Origin: Alistipes sp.
Lineage (GTDB): Bacteria > Bacteroidota > Bacteroidia > Bacteroidales > Rikenellaceae
Assembly (NCBI GenBank): GCA_017383445.1
Contig: JAFNXQ010000020.1
Location: 1-35,560, forward strand
Direction of reading: 5' to 3'
Length of the DNA stretch: 35,560 nt
Each line of letters starts with the position of its first letter. Position 1 is the stretch's first letter. Below the pieces are notes generated by a model, which saw nothing but the letters and a program-made list of their open reading frames with translations, was not told where the DNA came from and searched no databases. Below, piece after piece: positions 1 through 7,842 of the stretch. A program made the translations under genes and the position numbers.

Positions 1-16
1 AAGTATGCTTTTGCGT

Positions 17-259
17 AGTCCCTAAATTCCCTAAATTCTCTAAAAGAGTAATAAAGTATGGTCGTATGGAAAAACTCTCTGCGACCGATGACTTTTTGGA
101 ATAAGGATAAGCCACTTACTGAGGGTTAAAAAACAGAGAAATTTTCACGCAGTAAAATCGCTATGCGTCTGTTTTACCGAGGTAAGTGGGTTATTCCCAA
201 AAAGTTATCTCGCAGTGGTTTTGGCTCCACCTTTTGCCACCAAAAGGTGGTAAAGAGAG
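17..259. repeat. Long hairpin repeat, copy A
   Basis: First of two copies of a ~245-base unit; copy B starts 347 bases later. Order of parts: AT-rich CCTAAATT-type lead (17-45); a near-identical block at 46-84 with a short GGTCG/CGACC stem; a long imperfect hairpin from CTGCGA (79-84) to TCGCAG (210-215); and a fully conserved tail with a perfect 10-base stem, CCACCTTTTG (227-236) with CAAAAGGTGG (241-250), loop CCAC. The outer ends and tail match copy B almost base for base. The hairpin arms do not match copy B, yet they pair within each copy. No open reading frame fits. It could be a mobile-element remnant, a structured RNA or a chromosome-organising repeat; the sequence does not decide. 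Confidence 0.85.
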
Positions 260-363
260 AAATACCCTCGACACAATAAAAGACTCTCACGTCGGGCGTT
301 GCCCTCCTCAGAGTGACGATTATTAGGAGATTAGGGAAGTTAAGGAAATTAGGGAGTTTAAGG

Positions 364-615
364 AGTCCCTAAATTCCCTAAATTCTCTAAACTCACTATA
401 AAAGAGTAATAAAGTATGGTCGTACGGAAAAACTCTCTGCGACCGAAGTGGTGGCGGAGAGAGGCAGAATATGGGGTTGTGCGTTAAAAAATGGAGACCT
501 TTTCACGAAGTAAAAGTGCTTGCATCCATTTTAGCATAACCTCATATTATGCCCCGACAACACTTCTCGCAGTGGTTTTGGCTCCACCTTTTGCCACCAA
601 AAGGTGGTAAGAGAG
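364..615. repeat. Long hairpin repeat, copy B
   Basis: Second copy of the unit at 17-259. It shares the lead (364-391), the block 401-442, and the tail stem CCACCTTTTG (584-593) with CAAAAGGTGG (598-607). Its long hairpin spans CTGCGA (437-442) to TCGCAG (567-572), 136 bases against 137 in copy A. The arms pair well: for example GGCAGAATATGGGGTT near 462-478 faces AACCTCATATTATGCC near 538-553, and AAAATGGA faces TCCATTTT. These arm sequences are unrelated to those of copy A. Copy B carries an extra ~12 bases after the lead. The spacer before it (326-363) is an inverted relative of its lead, so the two could themselves pair. Confidence 0.85.
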
Positions 616-742
616 TACGGACTTATATCGTTTAGGCTTGTTGCTAAAAAATAGATTCTCACGCATTTGTCTTCGTCACTCTGTATGCTCTGCGTAGATA
701 TCTCTATTATTTTTTATTTTTCCAAATCTTAGCTTTTAGTTA

Positions 743-772
743 TTGCAAATTCATTTTTTTTGGTTATCTTTG
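743..772 (+). promoter_or_regulatory. Bacteroidetes-type promoter upstream of metG (distal)
   Basis: TTG at 743-745 and TATCTTTG at 765-772 are separated by 19 bases, matching the Bacteroidetes sigma-ABfr consensus (TTTG, 19-20 bases, TAnnTTTG). Transcription would start near 776-780. It meets a strong terminator hairpin at 813-850, so it probably drives a short RNA or a terminated leader and not only metG. Confidence 0.65.
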
Positions 773-777
773 CAACA

Positions 778-850
778 AGTCGAGAGACTCTGCTGTGCTG
801 CGGCACGGCCCTTACGGGGGTGTAGTTATACGCCTACCGTATTTTTTTTT
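778..850 (+). ncRNA. Candidate ~73-nt small RNA or terminated metG leader
   Basis: Between the promoter at 743-772 and a T-run ending at 850 lies a short segment with two hairpins. The first is GTGC-TGCG-GCAC (795-806). The second is a longer stem (813-824 with 829-841, four-base loop GTTA, one bulge) followed directly by nine T residues, the form of an intrinsic terminator. No reading frame inside it looks like a protein. It is either an independent small RNA or the terminated form of a ~300-base metG leader (attenuation). About 190 bases separate it from the proximal metG promoter. No known RNA family was recognised. Confidence 0.5.
813..850 (+). terminator. Intrinsic terminator 225 bases before metG
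   Basis: Stem TACGG...GTGTA (813-824) with TACGCC...CCGTA (829-841), loop GTTA, then T-run 842-850. One G-U pair and one bulge are tolerated. It ends the candidate RNA begun near 778. Confidence 0.7.
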
Positions 851-1017
851 GGATATATCTGTCGCACTATTCCTTTTTCATATACCCACTCTGAGGGAGG
901 CTTGCCGACTGTGAGAGACTTGTTGCTGAAAAAAGCCACGAAACAAATGCTCAGAATGACTTTTAACAACATTAATCTATATAATTCCGAATAATTAAAA
1001 TTATTTTTCCCGAAAAG

Positions 1018-1049
1018 TTTCCTAATAGAAATAAAATATTGTATTTTTG
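1018..1049 (+). promoter_or_regulatory. Proximal metG promoter
   Basis: TATTTTTG at 1042-1049 matches TAnnTTTG; a TTT at 1018-1020 lies 21 bases upstream as a weak -33 element. The start would be near 1053, giving a leader of about 20 bases before the metG ATG. This promoter bypasses the terminator at 813-850. Confidence 0.5.
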
Positions 1050-1075
1050 TTTCATATTAGAAATGTTATATACCT

Positions 1076-3121
1076 ATGTCAAAAAGAGAGTTCAAACGTT
1101 ATCTTATAACTTCAGCACTTCCCTATGCCAATGGCCCTGTACATATCGGCCACCTGGCAGGTGTATATGTGCCTTCCGACATCTATGCCCGCTATCTGCG
1201 TCTGAATGGTCACGATGTGATCTCTGTATGCGGTAGCGACGAGCACGGCGTGCCCATCACTATCAAAGCCCGCAAGGAGGGTATCACTCCGCAGCAGGTG
1301 GTGGACCGCTATCACGAGATTATCAAGGATGCTTTTAAGCGTCTGGGTATGTCGTTCGATATATATTCGCGTACATCGTCACCCACACACCGCGTGACAG
1401 CGTCGGAGTTCTTCCGCAAGCTCTACGACGAGGGTAAGTTCATCGAGCAGACCTCGGAGCAGTACTACGACGAGGAGGCAAAGACCTTCCTTGCCGACCG
1501 CTACATCGTGGGTACCTGCCCCCACTGCCAGAGTGAGGGTGCCTATGGTGACCAGTGCGAGAAGTGTGGCTCTACACTCTCGCCCGACGAGCTTATCAAC
1601 CCACACTCAACCGTGTCGGGTGCTGTGCCCGTGAAGAAAGCGACATCGCATTGGTATCTGCCGCTGAACGAGTACGACGGCTTCCTGCGTGAGTGGATAT
1701 TGGAGGGCCACAAGGAGTGGAAGTCAAACGTCTATGGACAGTGTAAGTCGTGGCTCGACCTGGGCTTGCAGCCACGTGCCGTAAGCCGCGACCTGGACTG
1801 GGGTATCCCCGTGCCGGTTGAGGGAGCCGAGGGTAAGGTGTTGTATGTATGGTTTGATGCTCCTATCGGCTATATATCTGCTACAAAGGACCTTACACCC
1901 GACTGGGAGAAATACTGGAAGAGTGAGGATACCAAGATGGTGCACTTCATCGGTAAGGATAACATCGTATTCCACTGCATCGTATTCCCATCTATGCTGA
2001 AGGCTCACGGCGAGTATATCCTGCCCGAAAATGTCCCCGCAAACGAGTTCCTGAACTTAGAGGGCGACAAGATTTCGACCTCGAAGAACTGGGCTGTGTG
2101 GTTGCACGAGTACCTCGACGAGTTCCCCGGCAAGGAGGATGTGTTGCGTTATGTGCTGTGTGCAAACGCACCCGAGACGAAGGATAACGACTTTACGTGG
2201 AAGGATTATCAGGCTCGCAACAACAACGAGCTGGTGGCTATCCTCGGTAACTTTGTCAATCGTGCTTTGGTGCTTACGCAGAAATATTATAATGGGGCCG
2301 TTCCTTCGCTTGGAGAGCTCACGGAGTATGACAGTGCCACCATCGAGGAGTTAAGCGGAATTAGAGGCTCTTTGGAGGCAAATATCGAGTCTTATCGCTT
2401 CCGCGAGGCATTGAAGGATGCTATGAACTTCGCCCGCATAGGAAACAAGTATCTGGCCGACACCGAGCCGTGGAAGGTTGTCAAGACCGACCCCGAACGC
2501 GTGAAGACCATTTTGAACATAGCTTTGCAGATTACGGCAAATGTGGCTGTGGCTATTGAGCCGTTTATGCCGTTCACTGCCGAAAAGATACTCAAAATGT
2601 TGAATATCAATAATTTGAGTTGGAATCGTCTGGGTGCTATGGATTTGGTTGAGGCGGGCCACGAGATTGGCAAGCCGGAGCTTTTGTTTGAGAAGATTGA
2701 GGATGATGTCATCGAGGCACAGTTGAAGAAGTTAGCCGATATCAAGGCTGCCAACGCCGCTGCTGCCGCTGCCGAGCACGTTACCGACCAGAAGGATGAG
2801 TGCTCGTATGACGACTTCCAGAAGATGGATATACGCGTATCGACAATCCTGGAGGCCGAGAAGGTTGCCAAGACGAAGAAGCTGTTGAAGCTGACTGTCG
2901 ATACGGGAATCGATAAGCGTACCATTGTGTCGGGTATTGCCGAGCACTTCACTCCCGAGGAGCTTGTGGGCCGTCAGGTGTTGGTGCTTGTAAACCTTGC
3001 TCCACGCGAGTTGAAGGGTATAACCTCGAATGGTATGATTCTTATGGCGGAGGATGCGTCGGGTAAGTTGGAGCTGCTCGCCCCCGAACATAAGACAAAT
3101 AATGGTGCAATTGTAGGATAG
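1076..3121 (+). CDS. metG: Methionyl-tRNA synthetase
   Basis: Charges initiator and elongator tRNA-Met with methionine in the cytoplasm, using ATP. The 681-residue protein has the class I signature HIGH (residues 23-26), a zinc knuckle formed by C148, C151, C161 and C164, and the second signature in the form KISTS (about 332-336) in place of KMSKS, a variant accepted by this family. An anticodon-binding helical region follows. The last ~110 residues ([16 protein letters not shown] onward) form the EMAP/Trbp111-type tRNA-binding domain found in dimeric MetRS. A low-complexity alanine-rich linker near residue 565 joins the two parts. Full length. The start fits because the HIGH motif lies at its usual distance from the N-terminus. 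ilvE follows 78 bases downstream. Confidence 0.97.
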   Translation: MSKREFKRYLITSALPYANGPVHIGHLAGVYVPSDIYARYLRLNGHDVISVCGSDEHGVPITIKARKEGITPQQVVDRYHEIIKDAFKRLGMSFDIYSRTSSPTHRVTASEFFRKLYDEGKFIEQTSEQYYDEEAKTFLADRYIVGTCPHCQSEGAYGDQCEKCGSTLSPDELINPHSTVSGAVPVKKATSHWYLPLNEYDGFLREWILEGHKEWKSNVYGQCKSWLDLGLQPRAVSRDLDWGIPVPVEGAEGKVLYVWFDAPIGYISATKDLTPDWEKYWKSEDTKMVHFIGKDNIVFHCIVFPSMLKAHGEYILPENVPANEFLNLEGDKISTSKNWAVWLHEYLDEFPGKEDVLRYVLCANAPETKDNDFTWKDYQARNNNELVAILGNFVNRALVLTQKYYNGAVPSLGELTEYDSATIEELSGIRGSLEANIESYRFREALKDAMNFARIGNKYLADTEPWKVVKTDPERVKTILNIALQITANVAVAIEPFMPFTAEKILKMLNINNLSWNRLGAMDLVEAGHEIGKPELLFEKIEDDVIEAQLKKLADIKAANAAAAAAEHVTDQKDECSYDDFQKMDIRVSTILEAEKVAKTKKLLKLTVDTGIDKRTIVSGIAEHFTPEELVGRQVLVLVNLAPRELKGITSNGMILMAEDASGKLELLAPEHKTNNGAIVG

Positions 3122-3199
3122 TTTTTGCAATATACTACAACCTAATGCCAAAATAAAACGAACCTTATAAACTTTTATTGCAAATAAAACTAACTGATA

Positions 3200-4213
3200 A
3201 TGAAAAACTTAGATTGGAAATCTTTGGGTTTTGACTATTACGGCTCAGATGTGAATGCCCGTACAACATTTAAGGACGGCGAGTGGAGCCCGCTGGAATA
3301 CACCTCTGACGAGTATATTCCTATGCATATGGCAACTTCTTGTCTGCATTATGGCTTGGAGGCTTTCGAGGGTATGAAGGCTTTCCGTGGTGCTGATGGT
3401 AAGGTACGCCTTTTCCGTCCCGAGGAGAATGGCAAACGCTTGCAGGCTTCGGCTCGTAAGCTCTGCTTGCCCGAGCCTCCCGTTGAACTCTTTATTGAGG
3501 CTTGCTGCGAGGTTGTTCGTCGTAACATCGACTATGTACCTCCCTATGAGTCGGGAGCTTCACTCTATCTCCGCCCTACCCTCATCGGTACAAAGGTGGG
3601 TCTTGGTGTAAAGTCCTCTCCTGAGGCTATGTTGATTATCTTCTGCTCGCCCGTAGGACCATATTTCAAGGGTGGTATGAAGACTATCAAGGTGGTTATC
3701 GACCGCGAACAGGACCGTGCTGCTCCACGTGGAACAGGCGATGTGAAGGTGGGTGGTAACTATGCAGCCAGCATCAAGTCGGGTCAGAAGGCACACGATT
3801 TGGGTTATTCAAATGTGTTGTATGTCGATGCTGCCGAGCATAACTATATTGAGGAGTGCGGTGCTGCCAACTTCTTTGGTATCAAGAATGGTACCTATGT
3901 AACACCGGTTTCACCCTCAATCTTGCCCTCAATCACCAACAAGAGTCTGCGTACTTTGGCTGAGGATATGGGCTTGAAGGTTGAGCAGCGTCCTATTCCC
4001 GTATCGGAGTTGCCTACATTTGAGGAGGCTGGTGCCTGCGGAACAGCGGCTGTTATCTCGCCTATTGAGTCGGTATTTGACCTCGATAATGGCACTACGG
4101 TAACCTATGGTACAGAGGTTGGTAAGACTTGTATTGAGTTGTATAACCGCTTGCAGGATATCCAGTACGGCCGTGTAGAGGATAAGTTCGGCTGGACTTT
4201 GGTTGTAGAGTAA
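3200..4213 (+). CDS. ilvE: Branched-chain amino acid aminotransferase
   Basis: PLP-dependent fold-type IV aminotransferase that interconverts leucine, isoleucine and valine with their 2-oxo acids, using glutamate/2-oxoglutarate; cytoplasmic. The 337-residue length fits the longer, eukaryote-like BCAT subgroup. The PLP lysine is K183 in the segment GTGDVKVGGNYAAS. The segment EECGAANFF (about residues 218-226) is the conserved cofactor-binding glutamate region, and CGTAAVISPI near the C-terminus is typical of the subgroup. It follows metG in the same direction, with no clear promoter in the 78-base gap, and ends at a strong terminator (4230-4262). Codons 174-178 contain a parS-like palindrome (3721-3736). 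Confidence 0.95.
   Translation: MKNLDWKSLGFDYYGSDVNARTTFKDGEWSPLEYTSDEYIPMHMATSCLHYGLEAFEGMKAFRGADGKVRLFRPEENGKRLQASARKLCLPEPPVELFIEACCEVVRRNIDYVPPYESGASLYLRPTLIGTKVGLGVKSSPEAMLIIFCSPVGPYFKGGMKTIKVVIDREQDRAAPRGTGDVKVGGNYAASIKSGQKAHDLGYSNVLYVDAAEHNYIEECGAANFFGIKNGTYVTPVSPSILPSITNKSLRTLAEDMGLKVEQRPIPVSELPTFEEAGACGTAAVISPIESVFDLDNGTTVTYGTEVGKTCIELYNRLQDIQYGRVEDKFGWTLVVE
3721..3736. promoter_or_regulatory. parS-like site inside ilvE
   Basis: TGCTCCACGTGGAACA differs by one base from the perfect palindrome TGTTCCACGTGGAACA found 543 bases downstream. It is in frame with codons for the well-kept peptide PRGTGDVK, so protein constraint may explain part of the match. ParB-family proteins tolerate parS sites in coding sequence (known from other bacteria). 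Confidence 0.4.
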
Positions 4214-4229
4214 GTTGTTGATATTCATA

Positions 4230-4262
4230 AAAATAGGGCTGATTTATTCAGCCCTATTTTTT
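4230..4262 (+). terminator. ilvE terminator
   Basis: Perfect 13-base stem AAAATAGGGCTGA (4230-4242) with TCAGCCCTATTTT (4248-4260), loop TTTAT, running into a T-run. It lies 17 bases after the ilvE stop. Confidence 0.9.
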
Positions 4263-4263
4263 T

Positions 4264-4279
4264 TGTTCCACGTGGAACA
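4264..4279. promoter_or_regulatory. Perfect parS-like centromere site
   Basis: TGTTCCACGTGGAACA is a perfect 16-base palindrome matching the near-universal chromosomal parS core (TGTTNCACGTGAAACA and variants such as this one). The symmetry extends to 24 bases (4260-4283). It sits between two convergent terminators, so little transcription should cross it. Expected function (known for the family): loading site for ParB/Spo0J in chromosome segregation. No parA or parB gene is in the window, though mnmG (gidA), a common neighbour of parAB in other phyla, is adjacent. Confidence 0.75.
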
Positions 4280-4280
4280 A

Positions 4281-4316
4281 AAATAAAATCCCACTCAAAA
4301 AAGTGGGATTTTATTT
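4281..4316 (-). terminator. Terminator of the pheS-mnmG operon
   Basis: Perfect 15-base stem, AAATAAAATCCCACT (4281-4295) with AGTGGGATTTTATTT (4302-4316), loop CAAAAA. It is just past the mnmG stop at 4326 and could work in both directions. Confidence 0.85.
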
Positions 4317-4325
4317 AATTCAAAA

Positions 4326-6233
4326 CTATCTTCCGAACTTTATCAGCAGCACGTTTATATCGGCGGGGCTGACGCCCGGAATACGCGAAGCCTGCCCTAT
4401 CGTCTGCGGACGAATCTTCGTCAGCTTCTGGCGTGCCTCGATGGTCAGGGCATTCATCGCCATAAAATCAAACCCCTCGGGAATGATTATATTCTCTAAA
4501 CGATGCAACTTTTCGGCCAACAGCTTCTCGCGTTCTATGTAACCTTTGTACTTAATCTGTATCTCGGCCTGCTCCAAAACATCGTCGGTTATGCCCTGCT
4601 CCTCGACAAATCGTTTGAGTCGCGGCACTTCGCGGGCCATATCCAAAAGCGAAAATTCGTTGCGTGCGATGAGTGAATAGAGCTTACTACCCTGCTTCAA
4701 AGGCTCAAAATTGTGCGTTTTCAGATAGCCTTCAATTTCCGAGATTTTGATACTCTGCTCGTGAGCAAACGAAATAAGCGAAAATACGAGTGATTTTTTT
4801 TCGGTGAATTTTTCCCAGTTTTTATCCGACACAAGACCAATTTCGCGGCCTTTTGGCGTAAGTCGCAGGTCGGCATTATCCTGTCGGAGCAGTATGCGAT
4901 ACTCGGCACGCGAGGTGAACATACGATACGGCTCATCGACTCCTTTCGTCACAAGGTCGTCAATCAGCACGCCTATATACGCCTCGTCGCGTTGCAATAT
5001 GATGGGCGAAAGACCCTGCAACTTGCGATGCGAGTTTATTCCCGCCATAAGACCCTGTGCGGCGGCCTCCTCGTAGCCCGTAGTGCCGTTTATCTGACCC
5101 GCAAAGTAGAGGTTTTCCACCAGCTTGGTCTCCATCGAGTGACGCAGCTGCGTGGGTGGGAAGTAATCATACTCAATGGCATAGCCGGGGCGATAGACGT
5201 GAGCCTGCTCCAAGCCTTTGATTTTTCTGAGGGCTGCGAGCTGTACCTCCTGTGGCAGCGACGACGAGAAGCCGTTGATGTAATATTCGTTGGTGTTGCG
5301 ACCCTCGGGTTCAAGGAATAGCTGGTGCTGCTCCTTGTCGGCAAAGGTACGCAGCTTGTCCTCGATGCTCGGACAGTAACGCGGCCCTATGCCGTGAATC
5401 GTGCCATTGAAGAGTGGCGAGAGGTGAAAACCCTCACGCAAGGTGGCGTGTACCTCGGGCGAGGTATAGACCAAATAACAGGGCTTCTGCTCCGTAACCG
5501 CCTCAGTATCAGCCGAGAACGAGAACTTTGAAGGCTTCGCGTCGCCCTCTTGAATCTCTAATTGTGAAAAGTCTATCGTGCGGCCGTCGATGCGTGCCGG
5601 AGTGCCCGTTTTCATACGTCCCGCCTCAAAGCCGAGAGCCACAAGGGCCTCCGTTATGCCGTGTGAGGCGGCGTCACCCGCACGACCTCCCTCGGCGTTG
5701 CTGGCTCCGCAGTGCATAAGACCTCCGAGGAATGTGCCGGAGGTGAGAATGACGGCTCGGGCGTGGAACGTCACACCCATACGCGTCGTAACTCCCACAA
5801 TGCGAGGCTGTTGGCCCGTAGTATCAAACAAAAGACCATCGGCCGCATCCTGCCAGATGAAGAGGTTGTCGGTATTCTCCAACTCCCGTCGCCACAGCTG
5901 CGAGAAGAGCTCCTTGTCGCACTGTGCTCGCGGACTCCACATCGCCGCACCCTTCGACCTATTGAGCATACGGAACTGTATCGTGGAGCGGTCGGTGATG
6001 ACTCCCATCTTTCCGCCCAAAGCGTCTATCTCTCTGACAATCTGACCTTTGGCAACACCTCCAACGGCGGGGTTGCATGACATTGAGGCTATCTTGGTCA
6101 TATCCATCGTCAGGAGCAGCGTGCGTGAGCCAAGACGTGCCGCCGCCGAAGCCGCCTCACATCCTGCGTGACCGGCTCCCACGACGATAATGTCGTAGTC
6201 GTAGAGGTCGTTATTTTTCTGACTCAAAGCCAT
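4326..6233 (-). CDS. mnmG: tRNA uridine-34 carboxymethylaminomethyl modification enzyme MnmG (GidA)
   Basis: FAD protein that with MnmE (not in this window) adds the carboxymethylaminomethyl group to the wobble uridine of several tRNAs, using 5,10-methylene-tetrahydrofolate. The 635 residues are a normal length. The N-terminal dinucleotide fold VVGAGHAGCEAA has GAGHAG at residues 19-24. Conserved blocks include SCNPAVGG (C53), GPRYCPSIEDK, YINGFSSSLP and NGTTGYEEAAAQGLMAGIN. The C-terminal helical GidA-associated domain ends with IPGVSPADINVLLI. It is the last gene of the operon led by pheS, starting 5 bases after ybeY, and ends at the terminator 4281-4316. Confidence 0.97.
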   Translation of the reverse strand: MALSQKNNDLYDYDIIVVGAGHAGCEAASAAARLGSRTLLLTMDMTKIASMSCNPAVGGVAKGQIVREIDALGGKMGVITDRSTIQFRMLNRSKGAAMWSPRAQCDKELFSQLWRRELENTDNLFIWQDAADGLLFDTTGQQPRIVGVTTRMGVTFHARAVILTSGTFLGGLMHCGASNAEGGRAGDAASHGITEALVALGFEAGRMKTGTPARIDGRTIDFSQLEIQEGDAKPSKFSFSADTEAVTEQKPCYLVYTSPEVHATLREGFHLSPLFNGTIHGIGPRYCPSIEDKLRTFADKEQHQLFLEPEGRNTNEYYINGFSSSLPQEVQLAALRKIKGLEQAHVYRPGYAIEYDYFPPTQLRHSMETKLVENLYFAGQINGTTGYEEAAAQGLMAGINSHRKLQGLSPIILQRDEAYIGVLIDDLVTKGVDEPYRMFTSRAEYRILLRQDNADLRLTPKGREIGLVSDKNWEKFTEKKSLVFSLISFAHEQSIKISEIEGYLKTHNFEPLKQGSKLYSLIARNEFSLLDMAREVPRLKRFVEEQGITDDVLEQAEIQIKYKGYIEREKLLAEKLHRLENIIIPEGFDFMAMNALTIEARQKLTKIRPQTIGQASRIPGVSPADINVLLIKFGR

Positions 6234-6238
6234 ATTGT

Positions 6239-6685
6239 TTAATTCTCCTGTTCCTGTGCCATTTCGTCAAGCAGAGCCAGATACTTATCCTCCTTGCGGT
6301 GCATCTGCTTTTCGGTGCGGGGCGTCTTGTCCTTCTGTCCGCAGAGGTGCAGCAGGCCGTGCACCACTACCCTACGCATCTCCTGACGTGCCGTAGCTCC
6401 ATATATGCGTGCGTTATCCCTCACCGTCTCCACATCTATAAATACATCGCCCGCGACTACCCCACTACCCCGTCGGTCGCTGTAATCGAAGGTGATGACA
6501 TCGGTAAAGTAGTCGTGACCGATGAAATCGATGTTCATCTTGCGGTGTACCGCCGACGAACAGAATATGTATGTAACATCGCCAAGCGTGTAGCCTTCGG
6601 CCTCGGCAACCGCCCGTAACCATTTGGCTATAAGGCGTTTGTTGTGCAGACGATAGGCACAATCATCAGTGTAATAACGTACCAT
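6239..6685 (-). CDS. ybeY: Endoribonuclease YbeY (16S rRNA 3'-end maturation)
   Basis: Metal-dependent RNase of the UPF0054 family, involved in 16S rRNA 3'-end processing and ribosome quality control. The metal motif reads HGLLHLCGQKDK. The first two histidines are kept, but the third ligand position, histidine in HGxLHLxGYDH of E. coli, is aspartate, as I recall for Bacteroidetes members. I chose the ATG at 6685 (MVRYYTDD; 148 residues), 11 bases after the envC-like stop. An upstream in-frame ATG at 6715 would overlap that gene by 19 bases and add ten residues that do not look conserved. Fourth gene of the operon, followed 5 bases later by mnmG. Confidence 0.92.
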   Translation of the reverse strand: MVRYYTDDCAYRLHNKRLIAKWLRAVAEAEGYTLGDVTYIFCSSAVHRKMNIDFIGHDYFTDVITFDYSDRRGSGVVAGDVFIDVETVRDNARIYGATARQEMRRVVVHGLLHLCGQKDKTPRTEKQMHRKEDKYLALLDEMAQEQEN

Positions 6686-6696
6686 ATATAATTTTT

Positions 6697-7839
6697 CTAT
6701 TTCTTGCGGAAACAATCCGATGCTCGCATCTCCTCTTTGGGGTTGGGCGAGTAGATTCCGAACACCATCTTGTACTCGGTCTCCATGGTGTTCAGATTGA
6801 CCGAAGCACCCACCTCTCCGAGAGTGCCGTTTTTTGCCACTTTCTGGCCCTTCTCGACGCTTACCGCATCGAGGTTGGCATAGGAGGTTATATACTCGCC
6901 GTGAGCCACAAAAACATCGTATTTGCCCGAAATACGATTTCGGCGAACATCCACAACCTTACCCTCGTAGATTGACCTTACGGCAGCACCTGCCCGTCCG
7001 ACAATCTCCGCCATATTTCCCTTGTACTTCCTTACCGTACCGCCCACAAGCGGCAGATTGAGGTTCGAGGTCGTACGCGAGAACGAAGCACCCTCCTTGT
7101 TGCCCTTCGTCAGCTTACGCAGTTCGGCGATGGCGGCATCGAGCCTCTCCTCGGTCTGCATCTTCTCACGCAGAGCGGCCTGCTCCTTCTTCGAGAGCTG
7201 CGACATAGTCTTCTTTGCAGACGACACATCCTGCTGTAGCTTCTGACGCTGCTGCTCCGCCCTACGCTTCTCGTCGTCAAGCTCCTGACGGCGTGTCGAG
7301 AGGGTATCCTGCTGCTGCTGGATGGCACGGTTCAGCGAGTCGATACGCTGCATGCGGGCCACACGCAACTCGGCCACAGCCCTGATGTTGGCTATGCGGC
7401 GGGCGGCATCGGAGAAGTCCTTCGATGCGAGTATGTAGGTTACGTAGTTGTTCTGATTGTGGTTGCGGTACGCCTCACGCACCATCTCGGAGTATCTCTC
7501 CTTCTCGTATTGGAGCCTCTCCTGCGACTCCTTCAATCGCTTGTTGTTCAGCGTGATATCCTCCTCAATGGAGTTTATCTGGCGGCGTGTGCGGTTGAGC
7601 AGCTGGTTGCGGGCGTTTATCTGTCGCGTGATGGCCTTCACCCTCTGCTGTGCTGTCGATTTATCCTTCTTGATAGCCGAAATGGCTCGTTCATCCTCCG
7701 CCACTTGACGTTCCAGGTCGGCGATGATACGCTTCTGCTCGGCTATGCGGCTCTGCTCGGTCTTCTGTGCCACGACAGTGGCGGGTGCCACGCCGAGTAG
7801 CACAAAAAGAGAGAACAATATCTTGAAAAGTCGCATCAT
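6697..7839 (-). CDS. EnvC-like murein hydrolase activator (coiled coil plus degenerate LytM/M23 domain)
   Basis: Secreted periplasmic protein. An N-terminal signal peptide ends near AQ (residues 24-25; alternative start one codon later). Residues ~26-250 are highly charged heptad-like coiled coil, as in EnvC, where this region binds FtsEX. Residues ~265-365 are a LytM/peptidase M23 domain (LPLVGGTVRKYKG... through VAKNGTLGEVG). The catalytic zinc histidines are not visible: HGEYITSYANL replaces the active Y-A-H-L type motif. This points to an activator of amidases and not to an enzyme, as for EnvC and NlpD. It is the third gene of the operon, 3 bases after the TPR gene and directly before ybeY. 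Confidence 0.88.
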   Translation of the reverse strand: MMRLFKILFSLFVLLGVAPATVVAQKTEQSRIAEQKRIIADLERQVAEDERAISAIKKDKSTAQQRVKAITRQINARNQLLNRTRRQINSIEEDITLNNKRLKESQERLQYEKERYSEMVREAYRNHNQNNYVTYILASKDFSDAARRIANIRAVAELRVARMQRIDSLNRAIQQQQDTLSTRRQELDDEKRRAEQQRQKLQQDVSSAKKTMSQLSKKEQAALREKMQTEERLDAAIAELRKLTKGNKEGASFSRTTSNLNLPLVGGTVRKYKGNMAEIVGRAGAAVRSIYEGKVVDVRRNRISGKYDVFVAHGEYITSYANLDAVSVEKGQKVAKNGTLGEVGASVNLNTMETEYKMVFGIYSPNPKEEMRASDCFRKK

Positions 7840-7842
7840 ACC

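Noticed and set aside
17..615. CRISPR array or integron attC sites
   Set aside because: Only two units 347 bases apart, no short spacer pattern, no cas or integrase gene, and no attC core triplets.
743..994. 83-codon frame before metG
   Set aside because: It starts inside a consensus promoter and crosses a strong terminator; no protein-like features.
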